From positions 16,287,501 to 16,351,500 of the forward strand of contig CM061096.1 in the NCBI GenBank assembly GCA_030770545.1: a stretch of DNA of 64,000 nucleotides, given 5' to 3'. Positions 35,302-48,944 of this stretch are shown one piece after another (position 1 is the first letter of the stretch; each line of letters starts with the position of its first letter). The notes under the pieces were generated by a model. It saw nothing but the letters and a program-made list of their open reading frames with translations. It had not been told where the DNA came from and made no database searches. The stretch is from Macropodus opercularis. Lineage: Eukaryota; Chordata; Actinopteri; Anabantiformes; Osphronemidae. A program made the position numbers and the translations under genes.

Positions 35302-35929
35302 CTCTCTTCCCTTCTGTTGCTTATCACAACAACACACAACACCTAGTTCCTTTTTGTTGTGTTTGCAGTGTTTTGTTGCAGCATCGTTTATCTTCTACTG
35401 ATATTAAAGTAAATATTCATTTAAATGTGTAACTGTCACAGGATGCAGAGCTTTAGGTTGGGTTTAACAACCGAAACTCCCGCTGCAACGTGCTCTGCTA
35501 TAAAATGTATGACTGCGCTTCAAACGTGTCAGTGTCACGGTGCATGTGCTGCTGTTTCCATTCCCACTGCGGCTGTGCATCATCCTGACGCTGAACATGC
35601 CTCCGTCTTCCTGACTGTCATGCGTGTATCTGTGTGCATGACAGCCGCCACAGGGGAGACGAGATCCAGTGTCTAAGGTCAGTGTCACATCACACAGGAG
35701 GTGTGCGAAGGCTTGTGTGTTGTGACTGTAAGTGGCGAGAGTGTGGGTGTGTGTGAGCTGTTTCTTCATGCACGCGGGGACGTTGAGTGCTTGGCTGACG
35801 CGTGCGTACGTGGCGTCACCAGGAGTAAACGTACTGTACATGCGTGGTTTCTCTGCATGGGCCACAGTGTGTGAGACAAACAAATCATTGGAGAGTATGG
35901 ACCGCCCCAAGTGGCAAGACAGCACTGAG

Positions 35930-35953
35930 ATGATGATGATGATGATGATGATG
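35930..35953. repeat. (ATG)8 microsatellite
   Basis: Eight perfect ATG units in intergenic sequence. Confidence 0.9.
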
Positions 35954-36393
35954 GCACCATTTAATAGGCTGCAGGAGAACAGGAGAATGAGAGCAGAACA
36001 GGAAAGGGAGGAAGGAGGCTAACGAATGTGGCGCTGGCCAATCACTCTTCTTTAATATTGCCTAATTGAATCTTGCTGCTGTGATTCACCTCTCCCACGC
36101 AGATCCTCCCCTCCAGACATGTTGTACGTCTCAAAGCCTTACATCAACTTGTTACCTGGCACTCAAGCCTTGCACGCTTCCAGTTTTGTGCTTGGGATGC
36201 TGATGCTGAAACCCCCAGCTTCACCTCCTCCTCCTTCTCGTCTCTCATCCTCTCCCACCCTCCCTCTATCCCTCCCGGTATCCGTAGTGATTGGAGGCAG
36301 GGATGTGAGGTTGCTAGGAGACGGGAAGAGTGTGGCAGCCGGCCTCAGTGTGACAGAGGGCTCATGTAAAAGCTGTGAGGGATGTGAGGGGAG

Positions 36394-36408
36394 AGCGCCC
36401 CCTGCTGG
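36394..36408 (-). promoter_or_regulatory. CTCF-like motif
   Basis: On the minus strand it reads ccagcagggggcgct, which fits the vertebrate CTCF core consensus at essentially every position. It lies between grin2b and tcf20. Confidence 0.55.
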
Positions 36409-38405
36409 ACACAACAGGCCCCTGACATCCTCAGTAAAATCAGTGCAGTGAATTATGTTTCAAAAGAACCAAACAGAGCTGAGCAACACTTTGAGCCTTA
36501 CTGCGACGGGATATAAACGTTTCTCAGGTTTGGCGTATTTCAGCTGGGCTGCATCACAGATTCACTGAGACAGTGGCAACCACAGTCAAGATCCCTCATC
36601 AAGCTAATTGTGCTATTGTAGGAGAATCCAGATGAAGAAGGATCAAAGACTGTGAAACAGAACCAAAGCATAACGTAAGAAGCAGAGACTGATGGATTTC
36701 ACATAAAACAATGTGAGGCTAGTTCATGCTGTAACGCGGGTCCAGCCTCGGAGCAGGACCAGAGCTGTGCGTCTGAATCTGCTGTGTGACTCTGACGCCG
36801 TGTGGTCGTCCACCAAACTGCAAATCTCTTCTGCTTCTGGGCAGGTTGGCTAAAGCTGCGAGAGCCGGGTTACTGATCAAACAGTCTCAGTTGGGCCACA
36901 GGGGTTTTTGCTGTGTGTGCTGCTCCTGGTCACTTCCTTGAACATTGCATATTAATCATATTTCATGGCACCAGGAAGTGGTCGGCCATCCTCCCTGCTC
37001 GTGGTGATTGTTTACTCTTCTCCTCCCTCTTCTCGATCCGGTCGAGGCTGATGCCGCCCACCTACTCTCTTTCTTATCAATCTTTTTTGAGGCTCATAAA
37101 TGAACGACATCGGAATAAAAAAGTTGGAAATGGTGTCACCGTTCAAATATCCGTGAGCCTGTCAGTGCCTCAGATCAGCCTTGGACAGGCTTTCAGGCAG
37201 CTCATCACTGTGGGCAGGTGCATTAGGACTCAGCTCTCCCCACATTCAAAGTGAGACCTGTCCTTCCCTCTGCGCTCAGGGTGAGCAGCGAGCACACGGC
37301 GCTCTCAGAAAGACGAGCAGCGTCTATTTAACCTGTGTCTTACAGCCTGTAGACGTTTAAGAGCCTTTCTACAGAACCACAAAGAAAGATTCAACTCAGT
37401 AAATTAATTTAATCTAAATATTTGCAAAACCTGCCCTTGTTCCGTTTTTGTGTGTCAAGGGCAGCGCACTTCACTTCGCTTTCACCAGAGACTGGGTGCA
37501 GATAATTTCTCTGATTCCTGTGAAAGCAGATGGTTTCAGAAAATGGAAATGCGGACTGTGCTTTCTTATGCAACAGCTTTTGTATCATAGTCACAGCGTT
37601 TGACTCGAAATGTGAAGGTCGTCTGCATGAAGCTGCCAACGCACTGTTTAGGTTTTGCGCTTGGTTGAGAAGCTGTAAAACGTTGACTCTTGTGAGCAGA
37701 TGGTGCGAGAGGAAGACACAAGTCGTGACAGCATCAGCCATTAGCTGCAGCCTTGGGATGTTTCCTGCAATGAAAATACCATGAACGGTTTACAATTTAC
37801 ATAATTTCAAATTGAAAGCAATCACCAATGAATACAGGACAGTGACAACAACATGAACGCAGAATAAAACCAGAGAAGAAGCTTTTGAGGCTGTTTTTCT
37901 GCTACGTATTGAAAATATCACATCTGTAGGAATAAAATGGTTGATTTTAAAATGTTTTTAAATAAAGCTTCAGAACTTCTTGATATTTTTAGGGAATGTA
38001 TCCAAGTTGATTTTAGAACAAATCAACAACAAATCATAAGGAAGATGATGTACGTGAGGCACATATCACAGCTGCCCGTGTTCCCCACATCCGTGCGCTT
38101 GGAGCCTCCTCCGTGGAAGATCTTGTGACCTTGTCCATGATGGAGTGTGTCCCAGCAGGTGTTCCTGTTGATTGGACTGGCTGGTCTGACTCGCCGGCCC
38201 AGAGCATCGACGCCCTTTATCTCGTCTCTCGGCTCCTGCTCGCTGACAACTTGGTGCTACACAAACATGCAACTACGTGCAAATTGATTCGTGGCTTAAG
38301 ATTAGAACAGACAAACAAGAGCGTCTGCATGAAATGGCACATGTGAAAAAGCAAATGTAGACACGTAGCCTGCAACATTATCCACAGTTAGGGCTCTGTG
38401 ATGCA

Positions 38406-38419
38406 GTTGCTATGGCAAC
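38406..38419 (+). promoter_or_regulatory. RFX X-box-like motif
   Basis: gttgctatggcaac, one mismatch to the X-box pattern, about 0.9 kb upstream of the tcf20 CpG-rich region. Confidence 0.35.
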
Positions 38420-39299
38420 TATGATAGAAATAGACGAGTATCTGCAAGGGAATGAAATGTATTGAACTGTTGTTTGGAGACTGGGAGATTTTACTCTTGT
38501 GATTGACAGGTTAAGTGAGTTCATATGGGCGTGAGAGCATTGTGCGTGTCAGTTGTTGTGATGCTGATTGTGTCCGTCTTTGTGTAAGCACAGGGGGCTT
38601 CTACGTGTGGATGTGTGCACGTATGACACACTGCAGTACTGAAAGTGCAGCGCCCAGGATGCCCAGGGGCATAGGGCACACGAGCATGAACGGCTCTGCA
38701 GCGCATCCACTGGAGCCGGGTGACAGCTGATAACACAGTCAATTAAGGGGGGGCTCAGTTTGCAGCCCCTGCGATGCTGTTGTGTTTCCAACATTAACCG
38801 CTGGCTGGAACACTTCGCCACCGTTGAAGTGTCTCCTCTTGGTGGGGAGTGTGTGCAGTGGCTTCGTTTGATTCACTGCATCCTCCCATGCATGCGTATG
38901 TCTTTGCTCACAGCTTGTATTTCGTCTGTTATGGACTTCGTTTGCGGCATAAGCGCCTGCTCCAGCCGCTCCTGACTCCTCTCCTCTGCCTTTGTGCCTG
39001 CATTAAGCCACAATGATTCACTTTCACTTGGGATGAAATAAGAACAAAGGAGCTGAGCCAAACACGCTCAGCCCTGATACGCAGGAACCCTGCGTTCGCA
39101 TTATTTGGACAATCTAAGGTTTTATAGTGTGAATAGGTAAAAAAAATCAATGAAAAGGCAAAATGCTCAGAGAGGGAGGGAGGTGGAGGGATGATGGAGA
39201 GATGAGGGAGGGGGTGCAGGAATATGAGTGTGTATGCATTTTCAAGGCGGTCTTTCTGTTGCAAGGAAAAAGCCAGTAGTCTAAGAGGAAAACGAGCAG

Positions 39300-39730
39300 G
39301 TCGAGCTGCTGATGAAGGAATGCAAACGCGGAGGACAGACGGGAACTGACGCCCGGACACGACGATGTGCTTGGTTCGACTTGGAGAAAGGTGGGATCAC
39401 CTCCGCGGCGTGTGAAAGAGGGGCGGGGGGGTTCGGACCTCGGCGCCACGGGACCCACAGGCACCGGGCTGTGCTCTGCTCTCATCCTCCTCTTTTTTGA
39501 GGTGAGGACAAAAGAAAGAAGGGCAGATCGGAAGAAAGGCCCCGCGGTCTGAGCGTCGTGACGGGCCCCCCGACTTCGCCGCCGCTGGTCGGGGCTGTCC
39601 GGACCCCAGAGAGGTGAAGGGAAGGCGGCGGAGCGCTCGACTCGAGCGGGGGGTTTCCTGCCGTCACAAAACAGCCTTTCAGTGCGAGGGGCCTGCTGCG
39701 TTTTCAGGTAAGCGCTCCGGCTGCGTTAGC

Positions 39731-39765
<35 letters not shown>

Positions 39766-40250
39766 TCGCCTCTCCTGCTGTTTACTGTAGGAAAATGACG
39801 CACGGCTCGCCGCCGCGTATTTCTGCTAGCTAGCAGCCCAGCGAGGCTCCGAGGGGGACATCTGCAGCTAATCACCCCTCGGTTGTAGCCTGGCAGCCGT
39901 TAGCCTCCGCGCGCCCCCGAGCGCTCGTTAGAGTGGAATAAACGCCATGTAGCCGCCTAGCTAGGATGCTAACTGGCGGGTGTAGTTTAGCTAGCTCCAA
40001 ACATTCCCAGCTAGCTTGCATGTTTTAATTAGCAGGCGTGTGGCTAAGCTAAGCAGCTCGGCGCTAACGCCAGCGTCGGCTAATGTGGCTGCGGGCGCTG
40101 GGGTAGAGACGCCGGGCTGTGCAGCAGCTGACAGGCGGCGTCGAGCACAGCGAGCTGCTGCGATTAATTGGTAATCAAGCGACGGGCCAGCAGGTCCGGC
40201 TCGGTTCTGAACGGTGTCACCCACGCACCCTGGGTCTGACACCTGGGGAA
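39300..40250 (+). promoter_or_regulatory. tcf20: CpG-rich promoter and first exon region of tcf20
   Basis: GC- and CpG-dense sequence 1.7-2.7 kb before the coding exon. A strong splice donor (ttttcag|gtaagc, donor at 39708) suggests a non-coding first exon ending at 39707. The start site was not resolved. The following intron has a (TG)15 tract at 39734-39763 and many GCTA/TAGC words. Confidence 0.5.
39734..39763. repeat. (TG)15 microsatellite
   Basis: A perfect dinucleotide run in the presumed first intron of tcf20, 27 bp after the donor. Confidence 0.95.
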
Positions 40251-40901
40251 TGAAGCGGAGGCTCAGCGCATGAGGTCCATTAAGACCCAGCTCACACCGA
40301 GGCGGACGCGTGACTGAGTGACAGCAGCAGGAACCAGGCGGACTTCACCCAAACTAAGTTGTTTCAGGGCCTGGAGCCGTTTTACAAGCAGACAATGAGA
40401 CGTACAAGCCAGTGACGGGCCCTGGGCCCATAAAGGTGCAGCCACCCCTTCAGTTATCACAGACAACTGCAGAGCATTAGAACCAGTGACACCATGAACC
40501 TTCACGGCCTGGTGCCTTGTAAAGAGGTGGGAGGTCGCCGGCTCCGTCCGGCTCCTCCGCTGGTTTGTTTACATGCGAAGCAGCTTCTCCAGCCTCGTCT
40601 GCGTCGCCTCACTGCCTGAATTACGCGCTGGGCCAGTTTCTCCTCAGCAGCTCAGTTTGTTTTCAGGCTGAGGCTCGTATTAAAGCTCCGGTCACAGAGC
40701 GTGGGGCCAGGAAGCCTTTGGGTCCAGGGGGAGCCATGCGAAGCAGGGTCGTCCTGTCAAAAAGTGCTGTTTATACGTGGCTGGATATCATCAGTCCACA
40801 ACACGCTGCGTCTCATTGTGTCACTTGAGCAGCTTTCTTGTGTAATTGTTGTGCCTTTCATTCACATGTTAACGTCTCTGATTCACGTTTTCTGTTTGCA
40901 G

Positions 40902-41081
40902 AGGTAACGGAGGCGTCTGGTCAGCAGCTCCTGCTGGACGCTTCTGCATGGAAACACAGAGTAGAAGCCGAGACTCGAGACTCGCAGCTTGACATGGAAT
41001 AAATGGATTACCCTCCTTTTTGAAAATTGTTGCCATGGAAGTAGGTAGAATTGAAATGATGGTTGACAGAGAGAAACAAAG
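40902..41081 (+). other. tcf20: possible second non-coding exon of tcf20
   Basis: A segment bounded by a good acceptor (tctgtttgcag, ending 40901) and a good donor (caaag|gtaaga). It contains several short upstream frames, one opening at ATG 41034 that would stop soon after splicing to 41929. Predicted only from splice signals. Confidence 0.35.
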
Positions 41082-41963
41082 GTAAGACGGCTTCGCGCTG
41101 GAGATACAGGGGCGCGATGAGAATATGAAGAGCACTAGCTAAATAGGGACCAAAGACTCCTACAGCCCAGATGAACACACGCAGGAGCAAGAGTCTAAAA
41201 AATTAAACCGTTTGAAAAGGAATGACCAAGAAAAACCGCATCTCTCACAGTGTTGCTCTCTACATCCAAGAGCTGATAAGAACATTGATGGATTGTTTTC
41301 CTCTGGGAGTGTTCGCTGAGGGTTCGAGTCCAGACCTCCTCACTCTGTTACTGCGGTTGGGGTCTCACACAGGTGTGAGTCAGGCCTCTGCAAACTCACA
41401 TGTGGACGAGCTGAAGGACGGACTGAACACAGTCTCAGTGGTTGTATTGAGATTAGTTTTTTCCTCCAAACTAAAATAGCTCTGCTTGCTTGAGCTGTTC
41501 TTATAGCAGAGCACGTAACGTAAAGACGCTCGAGGTTGAGCATCTCCGTCGCCTGTGATATCCTCAGTGCCAAACTGCTTCAGCTTCCTGGGAACGACTG
41601 CAGACTTTATATGTTGAAATTTGCTTCGCTGCAAATCTTTTGTTTCTGACTCAATTTTTCAACACCAAGCTTTTAAGTGAACTGTTTTCAGTGGACAACT
41701 GTCACATTGAATATTTTTACCATTTGGCCTTTTCATACATTGATGAAAAACCGTTGTTTGTTTAAGCTACATCTGCAACATATATTTCTCTGCTCCGGCT
41801 TTTTGGTGGATTTCGAAAGCGTTTCCTTGTTTCTTTGTCAGCCTGTACAATCTCTCTTTGTCATTTATGGTTACTGCCAAAAGCCTTCGAGTTTTTGATG
41901 AGAAGCATTCCCTGACACACTCTGACAGATATTTTCACTTTTAATACAACCTTGGACAAAACA

Positions 41964-44900
41964 ATGCAGAATTTTTCGAACAGTCCAGCCCCCACATCGC
42001 TTCCCCCTGGGTTCAATGGGAGAGGAGGAGGGGCACCTCCGTACCCCCCTCAGCCAGCAGACGCCCAGATCTCCCCAAGGATGACGGACGATTATGCAGG
42101 GATGCAACAGCAGAGCCTGCACAGAGGCCATCACCACCCTGGTCAAGCCAGCCACATGCTGGCTTACAGTGCTAGAAGCAGAGCATCTGTGGAGCCACCG
42201 GCAGCGCAGGGTAGCATTCACAGTGGGAGCAGCAGCAACCCTTACAGGAAGGATGCCATGGATTATTATTTCTCAATGGGTGGGAAAGACCGGCACAGAA
42301 GGGGAGGGTTGGGGTACGGGGCCGGTTTTGGGTATCCGAATATTGATGGACATATACCTCACCAGTTCCACCACGGTGGCTCTGGCTCTGCCCCAACATC
42401 TGGCCTGATGTCACCATATCCAGTAGACTATGGCTCTGGTGGTGGCTCGGGCGCTGGCGCTTTTTCTCCTTCTCACCAGTACAATATGAGTCAGAACCCT
42501 GCATTGCAGTCAGTGCCAGGTTCTCAGATGCAGCATCGGCAGCACGGACAACCTTTTCCAACTGTCCACCCTGGACAGCAGCACAGGAGCTTTTCACACT
42601 CTGGGCACAGGATGACCCCTCAGTACCCGCACTATTCCCCACAAGGTGGAGCATCCACAGGGTCATCAGGAATGTACAGCCCCCCACCGCAGAGATATCT
42701 CGACGGGGCTGCCGGCCCTGGGTTTGATCCCAAAGTCAACAGTGTCAACTCCAGTTCAAACTCGGTCTCCAGTTCAGTTGCTGCTAACAATGTGGGGCCA
42801 ATGGAGAATGTTCAACAGAGTTACCATGCTTCAAATTATCCCGGATATTCCCCACATTCACTTCACAAGCAGGCCACACTACAGCACCGCAACTCACAGC
42901 ACAACTTAGGGGTAGGTTATGACAATTCTCTCAAGCTGCACCAGGGCCCGTCTGTATACGCGAAGCATCATCAAGCCTCCAATCCCAGCATACCTCAAGC
43001 AGCAGCATCTCAAGAAATAGCCAAATCCCCCATGCACCCGAATGCTCAGCAGCCCCAAGTTAACCAAAACTTTAGCCCAATATCCAACCCCTCTCCCGCT
43101 GCCTCTGCAGTGCATTCCCCCAGCTGTAGCTCCTCCCCTTCCCCATTGATGGGTGTCTCAGAGGCACATGGAAACCCCTCAGGTCTCGGCCCTTCTCATC
43201 CTTCTACATCCAACCCCCGTAGCAATCACGGCCATGGCAGGTTACTGCAGACCATGCCTCAGCTCAGTCCCACGCCTAACTCCAACAGCAGCATTAGTAG
43301 CTGTGGTAGCAGCGGAAGCCATAGAGGTCACAGCATGACTGCGGTCGGAGGAGGAAGCCTTCCTCCAACAGGCCGCAACAAAATGAGTCTAAGTTCTCGA
43401 GATGAAGGTTCCACTGTTTATTCGTCTTCGCCTCTTGATAAAATGCACGATGCTGGCCTGAACAGTCTTAATGCCTTGAGCTCACAAGTAGCCAACTTAC
43501 CAAACACAGTGCAGCACATGCTCCTCACTGACACTGTGCTTTCACACAAGAAAAAAGACGGTGGGCAGCTGCAACAGGCAACACACGGCGTCCCACCGTC
43601 AACACCGAGGAGTCGCAACGCGAGTGCTGCGTCGAGTACCAGCACGGCGAGAGATGGGAGTGCGGCAGGGATCGGTGACGGCTCTGGAACCGGTGCTGAT
43701 GACGATTCCTCAGTGATGTCGGTCGGAGGCTCATCTGGGACCAAGTTGGAGCGAGAGGAGCAGTTTTCTAGAGGAGAACCTGGTAGAATTAGGAAGATAA
43801 GCGGTGCAAGCAGTGGATCCGAAATAACTAGTTATCAGCATCCATCCCGAAGTCAAACACAGTTAACAACTGCACAAGAGGTGAATATTAAATCTGCCAG
43901 TTCTGATTCAAAGGAAAAAAGTGTTTCAGAAACTAAAGCAAATGAAGCCCACATTCCATATCCAGCATTATCTCCATCCTTTGGATGTCAGTCATCAGAG
44001 CTGGGACCAGCTTCCCATTCAGCTCCAGTTTCCTCATCCCCTTCTCCTGCTTCCTCCAGTGTCCCTGCTCCCCAGCCAAACTGTGTCTCTGATCCTAATT
44101 TAACGTATATTGACCACAGAGGTGGCCACAGGAGGATGACGGAGATAAAAAATGAAGTTATTATAAGTGAAAGTGAAGGCGCAGTTGAGAACACAGAGAA
44201 AGGCAGTAGCCAAATGCAACAAGATGGGGAAGTCAATACGCAGAACGGGCAGGACAAAGAAAACCGATCGCAAACTGCCTCCAGATTACACAGAAAAGAG
44301 AGGGAAGAAAAGCAAATGTCTGAGGAGCAGCAGAGTGCCAGCGGTGTTGGTGTGATTGTTACAGCACGGTCTGAGGGAAGGCACGTGGAAAAAGGCAAAC
44401 ACGCTCAAGACCACAGAGAGAAGCAGTCCCACTCCAACCTGCGAGAGCCCAGCAGTCACAACGGGGATGAAGGCGTTGATCTGACTCTGCATTCCTCCCA
44501 TCACCAGAAATCGCACTTCGGACGGCCTCAGAATCCTCCCCAGTCTGGACCCCATAAATATGGCTACCCAGAAGCAACATGTGGCTCGGATTTGTCAATA
44601 AAGAACAGAGGCAGGACGGGCCCGGCTGGTGCGGTGGAATCCAACTCCAGATATATCTCTGGCCCTGTGCATCCAAAAGACGCTGGTTCCGTAGCAGAGG
44701 CCTTAGTGAAGAGGGGACAGGGAGGTAAAGGTCATGAGGAGAATTCACAAGTGCAGCAATATCCGAGCCTTCTGCAAGAAGTCCTTCAAGGCTACAACGT
44801 AGACAGACGTTACGGCAGAGCAGAACATCAGCAGCAGCAGCAGTTCCACACCAGGCCCCCATATGGCATGTCCGAAAACATGAGGGTTCAAAGTGCAGCA

Positions 44901-47900
44901 CCTGACGCTGCGGCTCATTCCGCCCATATGGGCAGTTCTGGAAAGCTGGCGCATCCAAACCAGAGGCCTGGAAATGAGTCTGATTTCCCCACTGACCCTC
45001 AGTCGTCTGTGAAGTCAGAAGTGTCCAAGAGTTCGCAAAACACAGAGTCTCATGTACCACAGTCCTCCGAGTCTCAGCAGCCCCCACCCAAACACATCAA
45101 TTTAGCCGACTACTCTCTACCACAGAGAAAAGCCTTATCTAACGTGTCTGCTCCCTCCTCCGCTGTGCAGGAACTCCTCCTGCAAGAGCCAGAGCCGCTA
45201 GCGGGGAGCGGTGCTCCCAGTGAACCTCAGAAATCATCGGGCTCGGCCTTAGCCCCATCAGAGCGACGCTCTGTCATCTGTGACGTGTCACCGAACCGCC
45301 GCAGCACACCGGAGAGGGACCGGGAAGGCGACCGAGAGAAAAGTCAGAGTGGAGCCTCTGTGATTCAACAGCCGTTCGCCTCTCCAGCAGCTGCTGATCT
45401 GAGTAGAAAAGAAACCGGAGAGAAACAAGTGGCGAAATCCGAAACGGCGTCGAAAGAGACTGGTCCAGACTCTGCAAATCTGCAAACGGATCACGGTGCC
45501 GGTGGTGGAGCTAAGGACGCAGAGTATCATTCCAAGCCTGTTCATTCCTCTGCAGTATTGAATGCTGACCCCTACAGGCGAGCGAGCGCGGACATTCCCC
45601 TGCCGTCCCATCCTATGAGCACTAATCCATTATCTTCACCCTCAAGGCATCAGTCTTATCTCCATGGTGTTGACTTAACAACTGGCGGTGGCAGCAGTTT
45701 TCCAGGATATAGATATGGAGATTCGCGAGAAGGCAATCTAATGCCGCGCAGCAACCCCCATTTTCCCTCCCACCACCCGTACCACAGCTTAACCCCCCAG
45801 GGCCCATCCACAAATAAACTTCAAATGTACTCGCACCCGCGTGGCCCACCTCATCACCCCCACGACATAGGTGACTGGGTCAAAGCCATGAACAGGCCAT
45901 CTAAGGAGATGATGATGCAGCCTGGGTCCTCTCCAGGAAGACACAAGATCAGCCAATCAGAGCAAAGACAGAGGATGCTCCCCCAGACTGACATGCTAGG
46001 TGAGCAGCATCCAACTAAACCGTCACTCCATCATCAAAGCACTTATTTTGAAATGAAAATGTGGGAGACGGCACATCCTGGACGAGAAGGTGCAAGACTG
46101 ATAGAGGGAGAGTCCTACTACAGAACACAAGCGCCTCCTCCACTCCCCCCTCCGGCTGCTTCACACGGCCCAGCGCCACTAATGACTCACGGCCAAAGCA
46201 CTGCTAACCCCGAGGAGGCCAAGCGCCCCTGCCCACCTCCTCCGCCCAGCTCCTCTAAGCCTCCCGCTGACATTACCTTCACTCCCCCGCAGGTGCAGCG
46301 TCATAACAAAGCTGGAGGTTCTGGAGACACAAATCCACTCATATTGAGACGGAGAGTTCGTTCTTTTATCTCTCCGATTCCTGCCAAAAGGCAACTCCAG
46401 GACGCGTCTCAGCAGAGGATTGCCACAAATTCACATCACTCGCCTGCAGCTCTGACTGAGTCTAGCCACCACAACGAAGATGACTCATCTAGTTCTGATA
46501 TCCCGTGTCCCAGGCTTTGTTCGCCTCTGCCTGGAGAGAACTCCTATTCACAGCCTGTATCGCCCTCATCTGCTAATACCAAGGTGTTGGCTTCCAGGAA
46601 AGGCCGAGGTTTGAAACTGGAGGCAATAGTGCAGAAAATCACACCAAATATTAAAAAGCCAGCAGGCCACGCTGATGATGAGTCAAATCATTACCCAGGC
46701 TTCTCTCACTCTGAAATAACACCGTTTAATGATTCACAGGACCAAGACTTAGCACATTTCCCCAGGGTCGCAGGGGGAGACGATAGTTACATGGATGAAA
46801 GTCACTCATTAAATGACATGATTCCCTTCAGAGGAGTTGATGAGGCCGGGCCTTTGCCTCCCTCTGCCTACCCGTGTGATCCCCACCAGGCCTCCCAAGC
46901 TCTGAAACAAGACTTTGACTTTGGGTTAGGGGCCGCGGTGGCGTCAGCGTCTGGTGACAAGGAGGATTTTGCCTTGCTCGGACCTTTACCCCCTCCTCCG
47001 CCTCTTCCTCGCCCGGTGCAGGGCTCCCCGCCTCCGTCCTCGTCTGCCCTGTCCGACATCCAGCACTTCACCAACACTTACCAGCAGCTAGAGACCAGAC
47101 GAGGAGAGCAATCGGCCGCTAACCTTCTGCGACAGAAGCTGCAAGAATCTGGCATGGGATTCGATGATTATCCTGGCAGTGACTACTACGGAACCACCCC
47201 TCCCCACCACAGCCAGACTCAAGGGCACATGCTGAACAGACAACATCAGCTGTCCTCTGGTAGGTCCAGTCTGTCGCCACAAGATTCTAAGCCGCTGGAG
47301 AGTGTCGTGCCCAAAGGCTATTTCCCGTCTGGCAAGAAGAAGGGCAGGCCCGTAGGGAGCGTCAACAAACAAAAACGAGTTCAGAACCAAGCCCAGACGC
47401 TGGCCCAGCCTCAAACCCAAACACAGAGCACCGCTCTGAGTGCTCCTCCAGCCCCTCCCACTCCAACTATAGCTGCCGCCCCAGCGCCACCGACGGTGCA
47501 GGCTGCCAGCAGCGCGCCGGCCCCAGCAGCACCCCCTCTGTTGGAAGACAAGATCACACCCCCGCTGGCCCCGCCCGTTCTGACCCAGGTAGTGAAGGTG
47601 GACGTAGAGAGTGAGGACACGCAGCCAGAGGTCGAGGTCAAGCCTGCGCGACGAAGGCGCAGGGGCCTGAAAGATGACGACGAGACGCTGGAGGCCGGTG
47701 GACAACAGAGAAGGAGACGGAGAAGGGCAGCGCCGCCGACGCCAGCGGTCGGCAAAGATGACCCAGACACACCTTCGGCAGGAGGAAGCCTCGGCCCCGG
47801 CCGCGTATGCGTGGATCCAAATAGAAAGGGCCTGTTTGTCCCGCACATACACGTGGAGAAAAAAGTGCCCGAGATTGGAGCAGTGTGCACCATCGTGAAC

Positions 47901-48944
47901 GCTGAGGAGGACAAGATGAAAGGAGAGCGCAGCGCAGTCGGAGGGAAGGCGGGCGGCAGCGGGACCGATTCTCTTCTGACCTCGGCGCTTTCCTCCCAGT
48001 TATCTCGGAGAGACAGAGAGTCAGAAAAAAGAGAGACGGACGAGGTGGAAACTACACTTCAGTCAGGAAAAGCACTTCCTTCATCTGGATATGTTGTTTC
48101 AGGCCCTGTGATCACAGAGACAAAGCACTCTGGCCGCCTGCTTTGCTGCCTGTGTCAGAAGTGGGCAAATTACAAACACCTTGGGGATCTCTATGGGCCT
48201 TACTACCCAGCCGATTACGCTGCGAAGCTCCCCAAGAACCAGCCGCAGGTCAGACAATGTCAGGCAACCACAGGCGCAAACAAAACGGGACCAAATTCAG
48301 ACATGAACGCAAACATTGTCCAGGACTCGCAAACGCAAGACGCTGAGTTTTCCAAACCCGCAGCTGAGAGCGATTACGCCATCAGGCTCGAATCAAACCC
48401 GACGCCACGTCCTGCTGCAGCCAGACCTGCCTCCCCAAACGGTCCAGAGGAAATGATGATGCATGCCTCTGGCATTGTCAGCAACGCTGCCTCCTCCTTC
48501 TCCTCCACCAGTAAAACTGCATCTCTAACCTGGGACATGAACTTTGATATCCGACCTATCCCTGAGCTTAAGAGGGAGCCAGACGTTGAAGTTGATCAGC
48601 AACCGGTGCAAAAAAAGCCTCAGCAGGCGGCAGAGGAAGCGCAGCAACGACCTCAGCACAGAAAGCTCACCTCACATCCCCGGTTCAAGAGGAGGCACAA
48701 ATCCAGCGAGGACTCCCCCAGAATGGTGCCGTCCAACAGTAAGGCCTCCCTGCCTTTCCAGCCGCCTCCGCCAGCCTTGGACTCCCTGGGACCCCTGGCA
48801 CAACTCGCCCAGCTGCCACAGATGCCCATGGACCCAGAGGAGCTGTGGGTGCACGAAGGCTGCATCGTGTGGACCAGTGGAGTGTTTATCGTCAATGGGA
48901 GGCTGTATGGCCTGCAGGAGGCACTAGATGGCGCCAGAGAAACT
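41964..48944 (+). CDS. tcf20: tcf20 main coding exon
   Basis: 2,327 codons without interruption; the acceptor probably ends at 41928 (actctgacag), giving a 35-nt leader part. It ends EALDGARET|gtgagt at phase 0. If the donor were skipped, the frame would run 31 more codons to a stop at 49037, which lacks PHD residues. Confidence 0.93.

Larger units (their letters stand above)
31881..39300. other. intergenic region, grin2b to tcf20
   Basis: About 7.4 kb without a recognisable exon. It contains X-box-like motifs (33411, 34788, 38406), a purine-rich simple repeat (35142-35301), an (ATG)8 run (35930-35953) and a CTCF-like motif (36394). Open frames here are low-complexity or lack any family resemblance. 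Confidence 0.65.

Noticed and set aside
35123..35401. Open frame of Lys/Glu/Met-rich residues (and Ser- or Phe-rich frames on the other strand)
   Set aside because: Produced entirely by the triplet repeat, with no start context, splice signals or conserved segment.
41952..41963. Upstream in-frame TTG as tcf20 start
   Set aside because: An ATG four codons later has good context and fits the MQ.F start of the family.
47088..47852. 254-codon minus-strand open frame
   Set aside because: Antisense shadow of the tcf20 main exon.
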